NCBI RefSeq assembly: GCF_020215705.1
Contig: NZ_JAIWNB010000018.1
Coordinates: 167,588 to 231,587 of the forward strand
Direction: 5' to 3'
DNA: 64,000 nt
Source of the DNA: Nonomuraea aurantiaca
GTDB lineage: Bacteria > Actinomycetota > Actinomycetes > Streptosporangiales > Streptosporangiaceae
Position 1 is the first letter of the stretch; every line of letters begins with the position of its first letter. Below are positions 49,397-57,942 of the stretch, piece after piece. The notes under the pieces are model-generated. The model did not search any database. It was not told the origin of the DNA and saw nothing but the letters and a program-made list of their open reading frames with translations. A program made the position numbers and the translations under genes.

Positions 49397-52300
49397 ATGC
49401 GCGGCAACACGTGGAGACTGTCGCTCGCGGCGGTCCTGAGCTGCATGTTCCTGGTGCCGGTGGCGATCACGCAGGCGGCGGCCCCGGCGGCCGCCGCCGG
49501 GCCGGTGAAGCCGAGCGAGCCGGACAAGGTGAAGGCGGTGGGCGGCAAGGCGTTCGCGGCGCCCGCCGCCCGGCCCGACCCCGAGGCGGCGTCCGCCCGC
49601 AAGCTCGCGGCGAAGGCCTCCTGGCCCGCCGCGGGCACGGCGGAGGTGGCGCTGACGGCCAAGACCCAGGCCGGCTCGCTGCCCGTCTGGGTGGCGCCGG
49701 TCGGGCGGCAGGGGCCGGGGCGGGTGAAGGTCGAGGCCCGATCGGCCGGGGACGGCCTGCTGGTGTCCGTACGGCGTACCGACGGCAAGACCGGGACCGG
49801 GCCGGTGACCGTGACGGTCGACTACTCCGCCTTCCATGACGCCTACGGCGGCGACTGGGCGTCCCGATTACGGCTCGTCTCCCAGGGGAGCGTGCCCGTC
49901 ACGGACGTACGCAATTCCCAGGGGAGCGCGCCCGTCACGGACGTACGCAATGATCTCAAGGCGGCCACGGTGTCGGCGAACGTGCTGGTCGGCGACGCGG
50001 CCGGTACGTTCGCGCTGACCGCCGACGACAAGGGCTCCACCGGCGACTACAAGGCGACCTCGCTGGCGCCGTCCGGCACGTGGCAGGTCGCGACGCAGGC
50101 GGGGGGATTCTCCTGGTCCTACCCCATGCGTACACCGCCGGTGCCGGGCGGCCTGGTGCCCGATCTGTCGGCCGTCTATTCCTCGAGTGGGGTGGACGGG
50201 CGCACCGCGTCCACGAACAACCAGCCGTCCTGGGTGGGTGAGGGCTGGACCCTGTCGCCCGGCTTCGTCGAGCGCTCCTACAAGGCCTGCTCGGACGACC
50301 TGGGCGGCAACAACGCCCAGACCAAGACCGGCGACCTGTGCTGGGAGACCGAGAACGCCACCCTGTCGCTCGGCGGGCACTCCGGCCGGATGATCGTGGA
50401 GAACGGCGTGTGGCGGCCCCAGCACGACGACGGCACCCGGGTCGAGCACGTGATCACCGGAGACGCGGAGCTCAACGGGGACGACAACGGCGAGTACTGG
50501 AAGGTCACGACCACCGACGGCACCCAGTACTTCTTCGGCAGGAACCGGCTGCCCGAATGGTCGGCGGGGAAAAGCACCACGCAGTCGGTCTGGACCGTGC
50601 CGGTCTACGGCAACGACACCGACGAGCCGTGCAACAAGGCCACGTTCGCGGCCTCGGCGTGCCGGCAGGGCTACCGCTGGAACCTGGACTACGTCGTGGA
50701 CGCGCACGGCAACTCGCTGAGCTACTTCTACGACTCGGAGACCAACCGGTACGCCCAGAACCTCGGCGCCTCGACCGGGACCTACACGCGTGGCGGTACG
50801 CTGGCGCGCATCGAGTACGGAACCCGCACCGGCCAGGAGTACGCGGGCCCGGCGCCCGCCCGGGTCACCTTCGAGCGGGCCGACCGCTGCGCCACCCAGA
50901 ACTGCGCCACGCACGACGCCGTGACCTGGCCGGACGTCCCCTGGGACGCCGACTGCGCCGCGGCCCCGTGCGGGACCCGCTACGCGCCCACGTTCTGGTC
51001 CACCAAACGCTTGGCCAAAGTGATCACCGAAGTCTCCACGGGCGGCGGCGACTACCGCGGCGTCGACCAGTGGGAGCTCACCCCCGCCTACCCGCCCACC
51101 GGCGACGGCACCACACCGGCGCTGTGGCTCAACGGCATCACTCACACCGGCCTGGACGGCGGCGCCCCGATCGCGCTGCCCGCGGTGACGTTCGACGGCA
51201 CGATGATGGCCAACCGGGTCAACACACCGACGGACGGCTACCCCAAACTCAACAAACCGCGCATCACCACTATCACCAGCGAGGCAGGCGGCGCGATCAA
51301 CGTCACCTACGCGCCGCCCGACTGCGCCCCCGGCGCCCTGCCGGTCCCCGAGACCAACACCAAGCGCTGCTTCCCGGTGCGGTGGGCGCTGCCGCCGGCG
51401 ACCACGCCGATCAACGACTGGTTCCACAAGTACGTGGTGTCCAAGGTCGTCCAGGACGATCTCGTGTCCGACACCAAGGACATGGTGACCAGCTACGCCT
51501 ACGACACCGTCAAGGGCGGCGCCTGGGCCTATGACGACAACCCGCTCATCGCCGTGGACAAGCGCACCTGGTCCGAATGGCGAGGCTACGAGAAGGTCGT
51601 GGTACGCAAGGGCGACCCGGCCAACGACGAGAACAAGCCCGAGTCCAAGACCCAATACCAGTACTTCCGGGGCATGAACGGCGACCGGCTCAACGCCTCC
51701 GGCGGCGCCAAGCAGGTGGACGTCACCGACTCCACCGGCGCGAAACTGGCCGACGACGAGCCGCTGTCCGGCTTCGTACGCGAGCAGATCACCTACGACG
51801 GCGCCAACGAGTCCACCGGCACGATCAACGACCCGTGGACCAGGCTCACCGCCACCCAGGGCAGCCGCAAGGCGTACCAGGTGGAGACCGCGCGCGCGGT
51901 CACCCGCGAACGGCGGACCACCGGCGACTACCGGGTCACCCGCGTGGAGACCACCTACGACGAGTACGGCAACGCCAAGCAGGTCAACGACCTGGGCGAC
52001 GTGAGCGGGCCGGGCGACGACCGGTGCACCACCACGACGTACGCGCGCGACACCGCGTCGATGCTGGTCAGCCTGCCGAGCCGGACCACCGTCGTGGGCG
52101 TGGCCTGCGGTACGGCCCCGTCGTACCCTGGTGACGCCATCTCCGACACGCGGCTGTCGTATGACGGCAAGGGCTTCGGCGAGGAGCCGGTCCACGGGGA
52201 CGTGACGAAGACCGAGGTCGCCAAGTCCTACGCCGGCGACACGCCCGCGTACCTGGTGAGCAGGACCGGAACGTTCGACGGCTACGGCCGGGTCAAGGAG

Positions 52301-55300
52301 GCCCGCGACGCGCTCGCCCGCACGACCACCACGGCGTACACCGACGTCAACGGGCTGAACACCGGTACAAAGGTGACCAACCCGCTCGGCCACGAGGTGA
52401 ACACCACGATCGATCCGGCGCAGGGCCAGCCCGTCCGCGTCCAGGACGCCGACGGACGGATCACCTCTCTGAGCTACGACGCGCTCGGCCGGCTGGTGAA
52501 GGTGTGGAAGCCGGGCCGTACTGAGGCGGCCGGCGACAGCCCGCACATGCTCTACGAGTACGGGGTGCGCCGCAGCGGCGGCCCGAGCTGGGTGCGCACC
52601 AGCACGCTGCGGGCCAACGGCAACCACGTCTCCTCATACACGCTGTTCGACGGCTTCCTGCGGCCCCGCCAGACGCAGGACCCCAGTCCGGTGGGGGGCA
52701 GGGTGCTGACCGACACGCTGTACGACTCGCGAGGCCTGGTCAGCGTGTCCCGGGCGCCGTACTACACCACGGGCGCCGCCGGGACCACGATGTACACGGC
52801 GAACGCCGGAGAGGTGCCCACCGCGACCGTCAACACCTATGACGGCGTGGAACGGCCGACCGCGGCCATCTACCTGAAGCTCAACGTCGAGCAGTGGCGC
52901 ACCACGACGTCCTACAGCGCCGACTGGATCAGCGTGATCCCGCCCCAGGGCGGCACGGCGACCACCAAGTGGATCGACGCCCGCGACCGGCTGACCGCGC
53001 TGGTGCAGTACCACGGCAGGACCCTCACCAACCCCTCCGACGTCACCCGGTACGGCTACTCCAAGCGGGGCGACCTGACGAAGATCACCGATCCGGCGGG
53101 GAACGTGTGGCGCTACACCTACGACGTGCTCGGCCGCAGGCTCACCTCGGACGATCCGGACAAGGGCGCCTCCACGATGACCTACGACGACGCCGGGCAG
53201 CTCAGCAGCGCCACGGACGCGCGCGGCAAGACCGTGGTGCCGCTGTACGACGACCTCGGGCGCGTGGTGGAGACCCGGCTGGGCTCGCGGACCGGGACAC
53301 TCCTGACGAAGGCGGTGTACGACACGCTGTCCAAGGGTTCCCTGACCTCCTCGACCCGGTACCTGAACGATCACCCGTACGTGACGTCCGCCACCGGCTA
53401 CGACGCGGCCGGACTCCTGACGGGGACGACGGTGACCATCCCGCCGGAGGACCAGGACTTCGCCGGGACCTACACCACGTCCATGACCTACAACGACGAC
53501 GGCACCCCGCGGACCAAGACCCTGCCCCAGCTCGCCGACCTGCCCGCCGAGACGCTGACCTACGACTACGACGACCAGGGCCGTCCCGACACGCTGACCG
53601 GCGACCTGACCTACGTCACCGACACCGAGTACAACGAACTGGGCGAACGGGCCCAACTGGAGCTCGGCGCCGACGGCAAGCGGCTGTGGCAGACCACGTA
53701 CTACGAGGAAGGCACCCGGCGGGTCACCGAGACGCTCACCGAACGCGAGAAGGCCGACGGCGTCATGGTCAACGACCTGACCTACGCCTACACCCCGAAC
53801 GGCGAGGTCACGAGGATCACCGACCGCACCGCGGGGTCGGCGGCCGACACCCAGTGCTTCGCCTACGACTACCTGCGCCGGGTGACCTCGGCGTGGACCG
53901 CGACGGACAACTGCCAGGCCACCCCGTCCGCCTCCGTCATCGGCGGCCCGGCGCCTTACTGGCAGCAGTTCGGCTACGACCTGACCGGCAACCGGCAGAC
54001 CAAGACCGTCAAGGGGCTGGGCGGGGTTGCGGACGCTACCAGCACGTACACCTACCCGAACCCCGGCGACAACGTCGATCGGCCGCACGCGGTGACCGCG
54101 ATCACCACCGGATCCACCGCCACCGCCTACGGCTACGACGACGCCGGGAACACCAAGACCCGGCCCGGCCAGACTTTGAACTGGGACGAACAGGGCATGC
54201 TGGCCTCGGTGACCTCCGGATCGGCCACCACGTCGTACGTCTACGACGGCCAGGGCCGGCAGCTCATCCGCCGCGACCCGGGCTCGGCGACGCTGTTCAC
54301 CGGTGACGGCGAGATCCGGCTGAACACCGCGACAGGGGTCAAGACCGGCACCCGGTACTACGACCGCCTCGGCGCCCGCACCGCCGCCGGGTTCACCTGG
54401 ACGGTGGCCGACCATCACGGCACCTCCCAGACCGCCATCGACGCCACCACGCTCGCCGCGACCTCTCGCCGCGTGGACCTGTTCGGCACTCCACGCGGCA
54501 CGACGGCGAACTGGCCCGCGGGCGAGCGCGGCTTCGTCGGCGGCGCGTCGAACCCGGCGACGGGGCTGACCCGGCTGGGCGCCCGCGAGTACGACCCCGC
54601 GACCGGCAGGTTCCTCTCGGTCGACCCGGTCATCGACCCCTTCGACCCCCAGCAGATGAACGCCTACGCCTACGCCGACAACAGCCCGGCCACCATGAGC
54701 GACCCCGACGGGCTGTTCCTCACCGAAGGCGACTACGGCTATGTCGACGCCGGCGTGTACCACCCCAAGAGCCCGCCGCCGAAGCCGAAGATGGGGCCTC
54801 CCATCCTCGACATCAGTGGAGGTAAGTCCGACCGGACGATACGGCCCATCTGTCAGCTCAAGCCCTCGGTGTGCCGGGGACCGAACGCGCTGCCGCCGTA
54901 CCTGCCTTACAGCCCGGCGGCTCCCCAGCCCGAATGGGTGCCGCCCAAGCACATACCCGTGCCGAAAGGCTCGGATCCCGACTTCCGCGACAAGGCGATC
55001 GTCTGCAACGGCGGGAAATGCGCGCACTACTGGTTCAGCCCCACCTCGGGCGACTTCGTCATCGACTCCTGCAACGACTACTGCGTCCTGGAGGAGGCCG
55101 AGGTCGCCAGTGACAAGAAGTGGGCGGCGGACCTCAAGGAGTTCAAGGAGCACGTGGGCACGGACCAGGTGTCGCTGTCGATCTGTCTGGGCGCGGCGCT
55201 TCAGGTCTTCGTCGAAGTGGGCGGCGAGGCGTGCGTGGCCATCGACGACACCGGGATCGGCTTCTCGGCCGGGGTCAAGGTCGGCGTCGGGCTCGGCGTG

Positions 55301-55543
55301 GGCGCGAACGCCAACGTGTCGGTCAAGGGCTCCAATGCCAACGTCGCCAACCAGGGCGGCACGGGGAGCTATGTCATGCCACGGAGTCCAAGCCTTGGGG
55401 TGGGCAAGGTCGATATCGGCACAGAGTGGTACAAGGGTGACGGAAGCTCGGCCGGCTCGACCTCCGTCGGCGTAGGGCCATCGGTGGGCTTCGGATTCGG
55501 GCCCAATGTCGGCAGATCATGGGCGACCTCGGGTTACTGGTAG
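49397..55543 (+). CDS. Secreted RHS/YD-repeat protein with unassigned C-terminal region
   Basis: 2048 residues, ATG with AAAGGGA upstream. The signal peptide (LSLAAVLSCMFLVPVAITQA) is followed by a long N-terminal segment with SpvB/TcdB-like shell features (PPVPGGLVPDLSAVYSS; WVGEGWTLSPGFVERSYKAC). Many YD repeats follow (YDALGRLVKVWKPG, YDVLGRRLTSDDPDKG, YDDLGRVVETRLG), then the RHS core (TRLGAREYDPATGRFLSVDP, NAYAYADNSPATMSDPDG). The last ~275 residues carry cysteines and a Gly/Val-rich stretch and match no toxin domain I know. A 36-bp duplication lies early in the gene. A terminator hairpin follows. Confidence 0.88.
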   Translation: MRGNTWRLSLAAVLSCMFLVPVAITQAAAPAAAAGPVKPSEPDKVKAVGGKAFAAPAARPDPEAASARKLAAKASWPAAGTAEVALTAKTQAGSLPVWVAPVGRQGPGRVKVEARSAGDGLLVSVRRTDGKTGTGPVTVTVDYSAFHDAYGGDWASRLRLVSQGSVPVTDVRNSQGSAPVTDVRNDLKAATVSANVLVGDAAGTFALTADDKGSTGDYKATSLAPSGTWQVATQAGGFSWSYPMRTPPVPGGLVPDLSAVYSSSGVDGRTASTNNQPSWVGEGWTLSPGFVERSYKACSDDLGGNNAQTKTGDLCWETENATLSLGGHSGRMIVENGVWRPQHDDGTRVEHVITGDAELNGDDNGEYWKVTTTDGTQYFFGRNRLPEWSAGKSTTQSVWTVPVYGNDTDEPCNKATFAASACRQGYRWNLDYVVDAHGNSLSYFYDSETNRYAQNLGASTGTYTRGGTLARIEYGTRTGQEYAGPAPARVTFERADRCATQNCATHDAVTWPDVPWDADCAAAPCGTRYAPTFWSTKRLAKVITEVSTGGGDYRGVDQWELTPAYPPTGDGTTPALWLNGITHTGLDGGAPIALPAVTFDGTMMANRVNTPTDGYPKLNKPRITTITSEAGGAINVTYAPPDCAPGALPVPETNTKRCFPVRWALPPATTPINDWFHKYVVSKVVQDDLVSDTKDMVTSYAYDTVKGGAWAYDDNPLIAVDKRTWSEWRGYEKVVVRKGDPANDENKPESKTQYQYFRGMNGDRLNASGGAKQVDVTDSTGAKLADDEPLSGFVREQITYDGANESTGTINDPWTRLTATQGSRKAYQVETARAVTRERRTTGDYRVTRVETTYDEYGNAKQVNDLGDVSGPGDDRCTTTTYARDTASMLVSLPSRTTVVGVACGTAPSYPGDAISDTRLSYDGKGFGEEPVHGDVTKTEVAKSYAGDTPAYLVSRTGTFDGYGRVKEARDALARTTTTAYTDVNGLNTGTKVTNPLGHEVNTTIDPAQGQPVRVQDADGRITSLSYDALGRLVKVWKPGRTEAAGDSPHMLYEYGVRRSGGPSWVRTSTLRANGNHVSSYTLFDGFLRPRQTQDPSPVGGRVLTDTLYDSRGLVSVSRAPYYTTGAAGTTMYTANAGEVPTATVNTYDGVERPTAAIYLKLNVEQWRTTTSYSADWISVIPPQGGTATTKWIDARDRLTALVQYHGRTLTNPSDVTRYGYSKRGDLTKITDPAGNVWRYTYDVLGRRLTSDDPDKGASTMTYDDAGQLSSATDARGKTVVPLYDDLGRVVETRLGSRTGTLLTKAVYDTLSKGSLTSSTRYLNDHPYVTSATGYDAAGLLTGTTVTIPPEDQDFAGTYTTSMTYNDDGTPRTKTLPQLADLPAETLTYDYDDQGRPDTLTGDLTYVTDTEYNELGERAQLELGADGKRLWQTTYYEEGTRRVTETLTEREKADGVMVNDLTYAYTPNGEVTRITDRTAGSAADTQCFAYDYLRRVTSAWTATDNCQATPSASVIGGPAPYWQQFGYDLTGNRQTKTVKGLGGVADATSTYTYPNPGDNVDRPHAVTAITTGSTATAYGYDDAGNTKTRPGQTLNWDEQGMLASVTSGSATTSYVYDGQGRQLIRRDPGSATLFTGDGEIRLNTATGVKTGTRYYDRLGARTAAGFTWTVADHHGTSQTAIDATTLAATSRRVDLFGTPRGTTANWPAGERGFVGGASNPATGLTRLGAREYDPATGRFLSVDPVIDPFDPQQMNAYAYADNSPATMSDPDGLFLTEGDYGYVDAGVYHPKSPPPKPKMGPPILDISGGKSDRTIRPICQLKPSVCRGPNALPPYLPYSPAAPQPEWVPPKHIPVPKGSDPDFRDKAIVCNGGKCAHYWFSPTSGDFVIDSCNDYCVLEEAEVASDKKWAADLKEFKEHVGTDQVSLSICLGAALQVFVEVGGEACVAIDDTGIGFSAGVKVGVGLGVGANANVSVKGSNANVANQGGTGSYVMPRSPSLGVGKVDIGTEWYKGDGSSAGSTSVGVGPSVGFGFGPNVGRSWATSGYW
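49880..49951 (+). repeat. 36-bp tandem duplication in the RHS gene
   Basis: Two adjacent 36-bp copies (49880-49915, 49916-49951) differing at one base, each encoding SQGS(V/A)PVTDVRN in frame. A recent slippage event in the N-terminal region. Confidence 0.85.
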
Positions 55544-55578
55544 TTCTTGCGGCCCTCACGGGGCAGAAGCGCTTAACC

Positions 55579-55610
55579 GTGCTCGACCGCGCAGTCCCGC
55601 GGTCGAGCAC
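55579..55610. terminator. Hairpin terminator after the RHS gene
   Basis: GTGCTCGACCGCG and CGCGGTCGAGCAC, perfect 13-bp arms with a CAGTCC loop, 36 bp after the RHS stop. Confidence 0.8.
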
Positions 55611-55674
55611 AGGGCGCCGGACCTCGCCCAAGCGCCGTACGCATCCTGGCGATGCCTCGCTCCGATTTGACGGG

Positions 55675-55692
55675 TGAGTGGGTGTTCACTCA
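55675..55692. promoter_or_regulatory. Operator-like dyad before the NAD(P)-binding protein gene
   Basis: TGAGTG and CACTCA arms around GGTGTT. TTGACG (55667-55672) and CACTAT (55691-55696) flank it like -35 and -10 boxes 18 bp apart, so a bound repressor would block the promoter. TetR-type spacing. Confidence 0.6.
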
Positions 55693-55718
55693 CTATGGGC
55701 GGGAGCCGAGGAGGCCCC

Positions 55719-56357
55719 ATGAAGTTGACGATCTTCGGAGCTACCGGAGGTACCGGAATCGAGCTGCTTCGCCAGGCGCTCGCCGCCGGGCATGAGGTGA
55801 CCGCGGTGGTCCGCGACCCCCGGCGGCTGCCCGCCGACCTGCCGTCCGGCCTCGACATCGTCCAGGCCGACCTGATGGACCCGGACGCCATCGCGCCGGC
55901 CGTCAGGGACCGCGACGCCGTACTGTCCGCGATGGGTCCCGGCGGTCGGGGGCCCACCACGGTGTGCTCCGACAGCATCAGCGCGATCGCCACGGCGATG
56001 GCGCGAGGCCGTACGCGGCGCCTGCTCATGACCAGCGCCAGTGGTCTGGTGGCCGACGCGGGCGACGGGGTGTTCACCCGCTATGTGCTCAAGCCGCTCT
56101 TCGTGCAGCGGCTCCTGAAGCACTCCTACGCCGACCTCCGGGAGGCCGAGCGGCGGCTGCGCGCGACGAACCTCGACTGGACCATCGTGCGGCCGAGCCG
56201 CCTGACCGACCGCGGGCTGACGGGCCGTTACCGCACGGCGTGGGACACCAACATCAAGGGCGGCCTCAGTACGACCCGCGCCGACACGGCCCACTGCCTG
56301 CTCGCACTGGCGGCGGATCCCGCATCCGTGCACCACGCCGTTTCGGTGGCCTCTTGA
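55719..56357 (+). CDS. NAD(P)-binding oxidoreductase, NmrA/atypical SDR type
   Basis: 212 residues from the ATG with GAGGAGG ahead. MKLTIFGATGGTGIELLRQALAAGHEV is the Rossmann start with GxTGxxG, VRDPRRLP has the basic residues of NADP preference, and LLMTSASG and WTIVRPSRLTD match the atypical SDR pattern. It could be a flavin/biliverdin-reductase-like or quinone oxidoreductase. An operator dyad precedes it and a marR-like gene follows on the same strand, suggesting regulated stress or redox use. Confidence 0.8.
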   Translation: MKLTIFGATGGTGIELLRQALAAGHEVTAVVRDPRRLPADLPSGLDIVQADLMDPDAIAPAVRDRDAVLSAMGPGGRGPTTVCSDSISAIATAMARGRTRRLLMTSASGLVADAGDGVFTRYVLKPLFVQRLLKHSYADLREAERRLRATNLDWTIVRPSRLTDRGLTGRYRTAWDTNIKGGLSTTRADTAHCLLALAADPASVHHAVSVAS

Positions 56358-56365
56358 CGGCTCAT

Positions 56366-56386
56366 ACTCTTGATGACATCAAGAGT
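56366..56386. promoter_or_regulatory. Perfect 21-bp palindrome before marR
   Basis: ACTCTTGATG and CATCAAGAGT around A, nine bases after the oxidoreductase stop. It has the size and symmetry of a MarR operator. In-frame ATGs at its centre are unlikely starts for that reason. Confidence 0.75.
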
Positions 56387-56456
56387 TGTTGATAGAAAGA
56401 GCGGAGGCGATCGCCTTCCAGGAGGGGTGGGCGCGCCGACAGCAGAAAGATCGCGT

Positions 56457-56888
56457 GTGGAGACTCCAGAAGACAGGTTCTTCCGCGAGTTGGGCGGTGC
56501 CTGCGCTGAGACGCGCCAGGCGTTCGCGCGGCATGTGGGGATGAGCTCGCCCAGACTGCAGCTGCTGATGCGGCTGTGGAGGAACGGGGAGACCAGTCAC
56601 AGCGACCTGCGTCAGGGCCTGTCCCTCGACGGGGCGAGCGTCACCCGGCTGATCAAAGAGTTCGAGGCCGAGGGACTGGTCAGCCGTCGCATCGATCCGG
56701 CGGACAACCGCTACACCCTGGCCAGCCTGACATCCACCGGCGAACGGGCGGCCGCCGACCTCGAGCGGTCTCACCAGGCGTACCAGGTGCGGCTGCTCGA
56801 CGGCATCAGCGCGCACGAGCGGGAAATCGTGCTGCGCGCCCTGGAGCGCCTGCGCGCCAACATGGCCCGCATCGACCCGGTCGGCTGA
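56457..56888 (+). CDS. MarR-family transcriptional regulator
   Basis: 143 residues from the GTG at 56457. Winged helix: SPRLQLLMRLWRNGETSHSD, LRQGLSLDGASVTRLIKEFE and the wing GLVSRRIDPADNRYTLASLT; flanking helices would form the dimer interface. An upstream in-frame ATG at 56373 lies inside the palindromic operator and would add ~28 non-conserved residues, so the GTG is preferred, although its ribosome binding site is weak. It probably controls itself and the SnoaL-like gene downstream. Confidence 0.78.
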   Translation: METPEDRFFRELGGACAETRQAFARHVGMSSPRLQLLMRLWRNGETSHSDLRQGLSLDGASVTRLIKEFEAEGLVSRRIDPADNRYTLASLTSTGERAAADLERSHQAYQVRLLDGISAHEREIVLRALERLRANMARIDPVG

Positions 56889-56940
56889 TGGCCGGTCACA
56901 CCCACCAGAACCCGCGATACCCCCAGGAAAGAGAAAGCAG

Positions 56941-57288
56941 ATGACCGACGACGTGCGAGCTATCGGGCAGCGCATGTACGAGGCGTTCAACACCCATGAC
57001 TTCGGGGCCGCCGAGACGATCTTCGCGCCGGATTTCGTCAGCCACCCGTTGGGCACCACCGGAGCCGAGAGCGTCGTCCGAGCGTGGACGCGGTTCCACG
57101 AGAGGTTCCCCGAGGTTCAGGTGATCGTCGAGGACATGCTCGTCGACGGGGACAAGGCCGCCGTCCGCACGACCCTGCACGGGCTCCCGGCCGGTGCCGT
57201 CGAGCAGTCTCCACCGACGATGCTGGAGATCTTCCGGGTGCGTGACGGCCGCATCGCCGAACTGTGGGGCCTGTCCGCGCTGAGGTGA
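56941..57288 (+). CDS. SnoaL-like polyketide cyclase-family protein (NTF2 fold)
   Basis: 115 residues. AIGQRMYEAFNTHDFGAAETIFAPDFVSHPLG is the start of the SnoaL/ester cyclase fold, with a His and Asp positioned as in the pocket of the family, and MLEIFRVRDGRIAELWGL is the closing strand pair. No polyketide genes are nearby, so a detoxifying or small-molecule-binding role under MarR control is more likely. AAGAGAAAG precedes the ATG. Confidence 0.75.
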   Translation: MTDDVRAIGQRMYEAFNTHDFGAAETIFAPDFVSHPLGTTGAESVVRAWTRFHERFPEVQVIVEDMLVDGDKAAVRTTLHGLPAGAVEQSPPTMLEIFRVRDGRIAELWGLSALR

Positions 57289-57323
57289 TCCGCCGCGCGA
57301 CGGGATACCCGCATGAGAGGGCG

Positions 57324-57767
57324 GTGTTGGGGCAGCAGGATGAGGTGAACCCCGCACGGTACGACCCCGCGAACCTGGAACGTCTCATCCGTCAAGAGTT
57401 AACCAACGCGGGGTTCACCGTCGAGCCCCCGAAGTCGCCCAGGTCGAACGGGCCATCCGGGGGGCCGTCGGGGGAAGGCGGCCTCAGCCTCCGGCGCGAG
57501 CCCGGTCGCGGTGTGGTCGTCTCGTGGGAGGCGTCTCCCGATCTCGCCAAGGCCGACATGGTGAAGTACGAGACCATCCGCACCGCCGTACAGCTCGCCC
57601 TGCGCACGATCCTCGCGCAGGCCGGATTCCAGGTGGTCGGCGACTTCGGCGGCAACGAGATGCTCGTCATCGCCGACCCCCTCGGCACGACGCCCGAGGA
57701 CCATTGGCCGCCCGGACCGGTACCTGAGCGGACCCGCCCGAGCGAGTCGGCCCCGGGACAGAACTGA
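57324..57767 (+). CDS. Protein of unknown function
   Basis: About 147 residues from the GTG at 57324 (a second GTG at 57345 is equally possible). Segments ANLERLIRQELTNAGFTVE and YETIRTAVQLALRTILAQAG look helical. A Gly/Ser/Pro-rich linker lies between them, and the Pro-rich tail ends PSESAPGQN. Codon use is normal for the genome. No motif recognised. It stands between the SnoaL-like and flavoprotein genes. Confidence 0.5.
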   Translation: MLGQQDEVNPARYDPANLERLIRQELTNAGFTVEPPKSPRSNGPSGGPSGEGGLSLRREPGRGVVVSWEASPDLAKADMVKYETIRTAVQLALRTILAQAGFQVVGDFGGNEMLVIADPLGTTPEDHWPPGPVPERTRPSESAPGQN

Positions 57768-57942
57768 CCCGGCGCTCCCGGCACCCTGCGACCGCCGGTA
57801 CGAAACCGGCAAGAGCCCCCAGCCCGGGCAGCCAGGCGAAACCGGTCCGTCAGTGCCTCCCCTTGGCGAAGGGGGAAGGGACCGGTGGGAGACTGCTGGT
57901 GAGAGCCGCGGTAGCGGGGCGAGCGTTACGGGAGAGGTAGGC

